Made by a program: the position numbers and the translations under genes. A stretch of DNA of 7,661 nucleotides from positions 1 to 7,661 of the forward strand of contig JAHEZA010000097.1 in the NCBI GenBank assembly GCA_023251335.1, in the 5' to 3' direction. A model generated the notes under the pieces. The model was not told where the DNA came from and did not search any database. It saw nothing but the letters and a program-made list of their open reading frames with translations. The stretch comes from Chitinophagaceae bacterium (GTDB lineage Bacteria > Bacteroidota > Bacteroidia > Chitinophagales > Chitinophagaceae). Below are positions 5,403-7,661 of the stretch, one piece after another (position 1 is the stretch's first letter; every line of letters starts with the position of its first letter).

Positions 5403-6851
5403 TTAGTGATTTTTAAAATACCACTTTGAATTATCGCTGCTAAAATCAAATGCGGCAAGTGTGGGAGAACTGTCCCCGGAAGATACCAGCGCTAATTTCT
5501 TGTTTGAATCTGGAACTACTTTAGGCATGATTCTATAAGATCTATCAGTCAATTGATCAATGCGCCATAATTGTTCGGGCGCACCGGTAAATGCCGGAAC
5601 GGTTATGAGCTCAGCATTGGCGGTAGCTGCTAATGCCCTGTCAGTTCCTGTTATAATTATTTTATAATAAGGACCTCCAAAATGGCCTTCACCGGCAACA
5701 GGTGTTATTGTCCATTTTTGATGAGGACGGCCCATGTAATCTCCTATTCTTACATCAATGTTTCCGGTTGGCCAGGTTTTAATTACATCTGCTAATTGCT
5801 GGGTCGGAACAGGTTTTACCGGCTCTTTTTTGTTGCGGTTAAACCATCGCATGCCACCCGGCATTCTTGTAAAATCAACTACTAATTCCAGGGCATATCC
5901 TCTTCTTTTAGATTCAATTTCATAAGTCCCTTCTTTGAAATTATCTCCTGCCACAGGCCATTCATTTTCCCAAAGTAAAGGACGGATGCCTAATACACTA
6001 TACCCACCCTGGTCTAAATCTGCTTCATAATGGCAAGACATTTTTTCCACTCCATCACCAGGAATCATACGGCCAAAGTGACCTGGTCCGATAAGCCTGT
6101 CGCTGGCTGCAATTACCATCTTGCCACCACCTTTTAACATGTCTCTTCCCATGTTGTCAAGATAAGGGCCTGTAACTTTCCTGGAACGGCCAACAACAAT
6201 ATTATAGGTTGAGTTGGCGCCATCGCAACAGGTTCCATGCGTACCAAGAAGATAATACCATCCATCACGGTATATCAAATCTGTAGCTTCACAATCAATG
6301 GCTATATTTTTTGGTTTATTACCTTCAACACGTTTTCCTGTTTTTGGGTCAAGTTCTATAAGGCGGATAAATCCGAAATAGGTGCCATAAGACAACCATA
6401 ACTTTCCATCAGTAGGATCCAGGAGAAGCCCGGGGTCGATGGCGTCGTTATCTTCATTACCATCGGATGAAGCAACTTCCACAGGCTCTGTATATTTAAA
6501 ATCGGGAGAATTTGGGTCGAGCGTTTTATTCCACATGGTAAGAATTCTTCCGTTATGCCCGCCGCCCAAACCACCACCGGTGGCGCCATAAGCTATAAGG
6601 TAGCGGTCGCCGATCTTTACTACATCGGGCGCGGCTCCTCCGCCAGGCCTTACTGCACCACCGTTCCATGTCCATCCATCTTCGGATATTAATCCACCTC
6701 CGCCTGTGCCGAACGTATAATATTTTCCATCACTTTCCATGATTGTGGATGGGTCGTGTATAAATGGTTCTCCAATTTGGGCCGCCACAGTCCCGGTAAG
6801 CAACAGTGATAACAGGACTGTTAAACCAGTTATTTTAATTTTTAATTTCAT
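5403..6851 (-). CDS. Secreted GH43 family glycoside hydrolase, arabinanase-like, with C-terminal ricin-type trefoil
   Basis: The ATG at 6851 gives 482 residues beginning with a signal peptide (MKLKIKITGLTVLLSLLL..., cut after about A24). The upstream TTG at 6863 would only add four residues. The three acidic residues of the GH43 five-bladed propeller are visible: D33 in FIHDPS (base), D139 in DAIDPGLLLD (pKa modulator) and E188 in DCEATDLIYRDGWYYLLG (acid). H258 in LIGPGHFGRM fits the metal-linked histidine of the centre. A CC pair in GTHGTCCDGANSTYNIVVGR (204-223) resembles the 'CCRGV.STY' stretch of endo-1,5-alpha-L-arabinanases, so arabinan is the best substrate guess. Residues about 307-482 form a ricin-like beta-trefoil, opening with EGTYEIESKRRGYALEL and carrying QKW, QLW and SKW repeats, likely a carbohydrate-binding module. 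It lies 43 bp after the lipoprotein gene and is probably co-transcribed. The products would be arabino-oligosaccharides taken up by transporters not in this window. Confidence 0.92.
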   Translation of the reverse strand: MKLKIKITGLTVLLSLLLTGTVAAQIGEPFIHDPSTIMESDGKYYTFGTGGGGLISEDGWTWNGGAVRPGGGAAPDVVKIGDRYLIAYGATGGGLGGGHNGRILTMWNKTLDPNSPDFKYTEPVEVASSDGNEDNDAIDPGLLLDPTDGKLWLSYGTYFGFIRLIELDPKTGKRVEGNKPKNIAIDCEATDLIYRDGWYYLLGTHGTCCDGANSTYNIVVGRSRKVTGPYLDNMGRDMLKGGGKMVIAASDRLIGPGHFGRMIPGDGVEKMSCHYEADLDQGGYSVLGIRPLLWENEWPVAGDNFKEGTYEIESKRRGYALELVVDFTRMPGGMRWFNRNKKEPVKPVPTQQLADVIKTWPTGNIDVRIGDYMGRPHQKWTITPVAGEGHFGGPYYKIIITGTDRALAATANAELITVPAFTGAPEQLWRIDQLTDRSYRIMPKVVPDSNKKLALVSSGDSSPTLAAFDFSSDNSKWYFKNH

Positions 6852-6894
6852 AATAATAAACAATTGAGTTCTTAACAGATTGACTTAATTAATT

Positions 6895-7629
6895 TTATTC
6901 GTAGCTAATAGTGATATCTTTCATGGGCTGCCCGCTTTCATCGAGGAAGCGAACGCAAAAATCACTCATCCCCGGACCATTGATTACGGCACCGCGTATG
7001 ATGTTCTTTCCTTTGTTCAATGTCAGGGGTTGCGATACCACATCATCCATCACCATGCGCCTGTCCCCGGAAAGTATTGCTACTTCCTTTCCATTAAGCC
7101 ACCACATAGATGCTGAGTTTGACCCAATTGCCAACCTTACATTTTTTATTTCCCGCGGACTGTTTATTACGGTTACTGCCCAAAACAATACTCCATAAAC
7201 CGGTTTATTCAAACCATAAGCAAAACGAAATAATTTGACATTGAAATTTTTGCTGTCCAATGCATGCCAGGTTAACTCCTGCTCTCCAACTTTCACCTTT
7301 TCTCCATCTTTCGGTAGAATAGTAAACTGGTTTGGAAAGTACAAGGTGTCAAATACTCTTCTGATGTAGCTGTCGGTAAAAACGGTATTGCTCCGGTTTG
7401 GTTTGCTAATTGGTTCTAAGAGTGACCAGCGTTGAATGAATCCTTCGGCATCCGGTGTCTTTGCTTTTGCGGTGGCCGGGCTGAAGTAGGCGGCGATGCT
7501 TCGCGCAGTATCACTTTTGGCATTACTATCCGTTTTGCTCTTTGATGTGGCGGAACATCCCTGTAATCCTAATCCTGCTAAAATTACAAAGCTTCCCGCC
7601 AGCAACAATGTTTTGCGTTTCATGTCCAT
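6895..7629 (-). CDS. Lipoprotein with beta-sandwich-like C-terminus, partner of the GH43 enzyme
   Basis: The product starts MDMKRKTLLLAGSFVILAG and has a lipobox LQGC at residues 22-25, so it should be lipidated at C25 and anchored in a membrane. The ATG at 7623, two codons later, is an equally good start. A low-complexity Ser/Lys/Thr/Ala linker (26-58) follows. The rest has no catalytic motif. Residues about 176-230 (MWWLNGKEV..., then LTLNKGKNIIRGAVIN, then FCVRFLD) match a pattern seen in beta-sandwich domains of Bacteroidota polysaccharide-degrading proteins: 'WLNG', a turn, 'L.KG.N.I...V.N' and a terminal 'F..RF.D'. I infer a role in binding or presenting sugar, probably on the same arabinose-containing polymer the GH43 enzyme cuts. 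The operon may continue upstream, beyond the right edge; only 32 bp before the start are visible and no promoter can be placed. I do not recognise a named family. Confidence 0.85.
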   Translation of the reverse strand: MDMKRKTLLLAGSFVILAGLGLQGCSATSKSKTDSNAKSDTARSIAAYFSPATAKAKTPDAEGFIQRWSLLEPISKPNRSNTVFTDSYIRRVFDTLYFPNQFTILPKDGEKVKVGEQELTWHALDSKNFNVKLFRFAYGLNKPVYGVLFWAVTVINSPREIKNVRLAIGSNSASMWWLNGKEVAILSGDRRMVMDDVVSQPLTLNKGKNIIRGAVINGPGMSDFCVRFLDESGQPMKDITISYE

Positions 7630-7661
7630 GGTAGATATTGTCGTATTTACAATTGATTTTT

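Noticed and set aside
6911..7198. A plus-strand open frame opposite the lipoprotein gene
   Set aside because: It lies wholly within the lipoprotein gene, which has a lipobox and consistent coding character; the plus frame has neither.
1..7661. Mobile element or CRISPR explanation for the broken genes
   Set aside because: I saw no transposase or integrase fragment, terminal inverted repeats, target duplication or spaced direct repeats anywhere in the window.

Overview
The window looks like chromosomal DNA of a Bacteroidota bacterium, most likely Chitinophagaceae or a close relative. The reasons are a secreted protein with a type IX secretion (Por) C-terminal sorting domain, an ECF sigma factor followed by a small multi-pass membrane protein, a surface polysaccharide-degradation pair (lipoprotein plus GH43 enzyme), a -7 element of the TAnnTTTG type, moderately AT-rich DNA and no clear Shine-Dalgarno sequences. 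The genus is inferred from protein style only.

Layout, left to right. (1) 1-1168, minus strand: an AraC-type regulator gene, split by an in-frame TAG, sits 30 bp upstream of a TetX-like FAD monooxygenase gene that runs off the left edge. A perfect 16-bp palindrome lies just upstream of the regulator, beside a good -7 element. (2) 1487-2537, plus strand: an ECF sigma-70 factor and a four-helix membrane protein, 4 bp apart, probably a signalling operon. (3) 2679-3514, minus strand: a small uncharacterised protein followed by a DinB-superfamily gene that carries a one-base frameshift and has no convincing 5' end. (4) 3738-4756, minus strand: a T9SS-secreted protein with six N-terminal cysteines and its own terminator hairpin. 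(5) 4757-5402: a long gene-free stretch with a weak terminator for the next operon and a nested inverted repeat. (6) 5403-7629, minus strand: an operon of a lipoprotein with a beta-sandwich-like C-terminus and a GH43 arabinanase-like enzyme with a ricin-type trefoil.

How the genes could work together: the GH43 enzyme and the lipoprotein probably act on arabinose-containing polysaccharide at the cell surface or in the periplasm. The sigma factor and membrane protein form a regulatory unit whose targets cannot be seen here. The AraC/TetX-like pair looks like a regulator next to the redox enzyme it controls.

Two of the nine protein genes are broken by a single-base lesion inside otherwise well-preserved sequence. 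This is either recent decay or residual sequencing error. I see no rRNA, tRNA, CRISPR array, insertion sequence or phage gene. I found no convincing entirely new system; the most interesting points are the two lesions, the palindrome at the regulator promoter and the nested inverted repeat near 5250.
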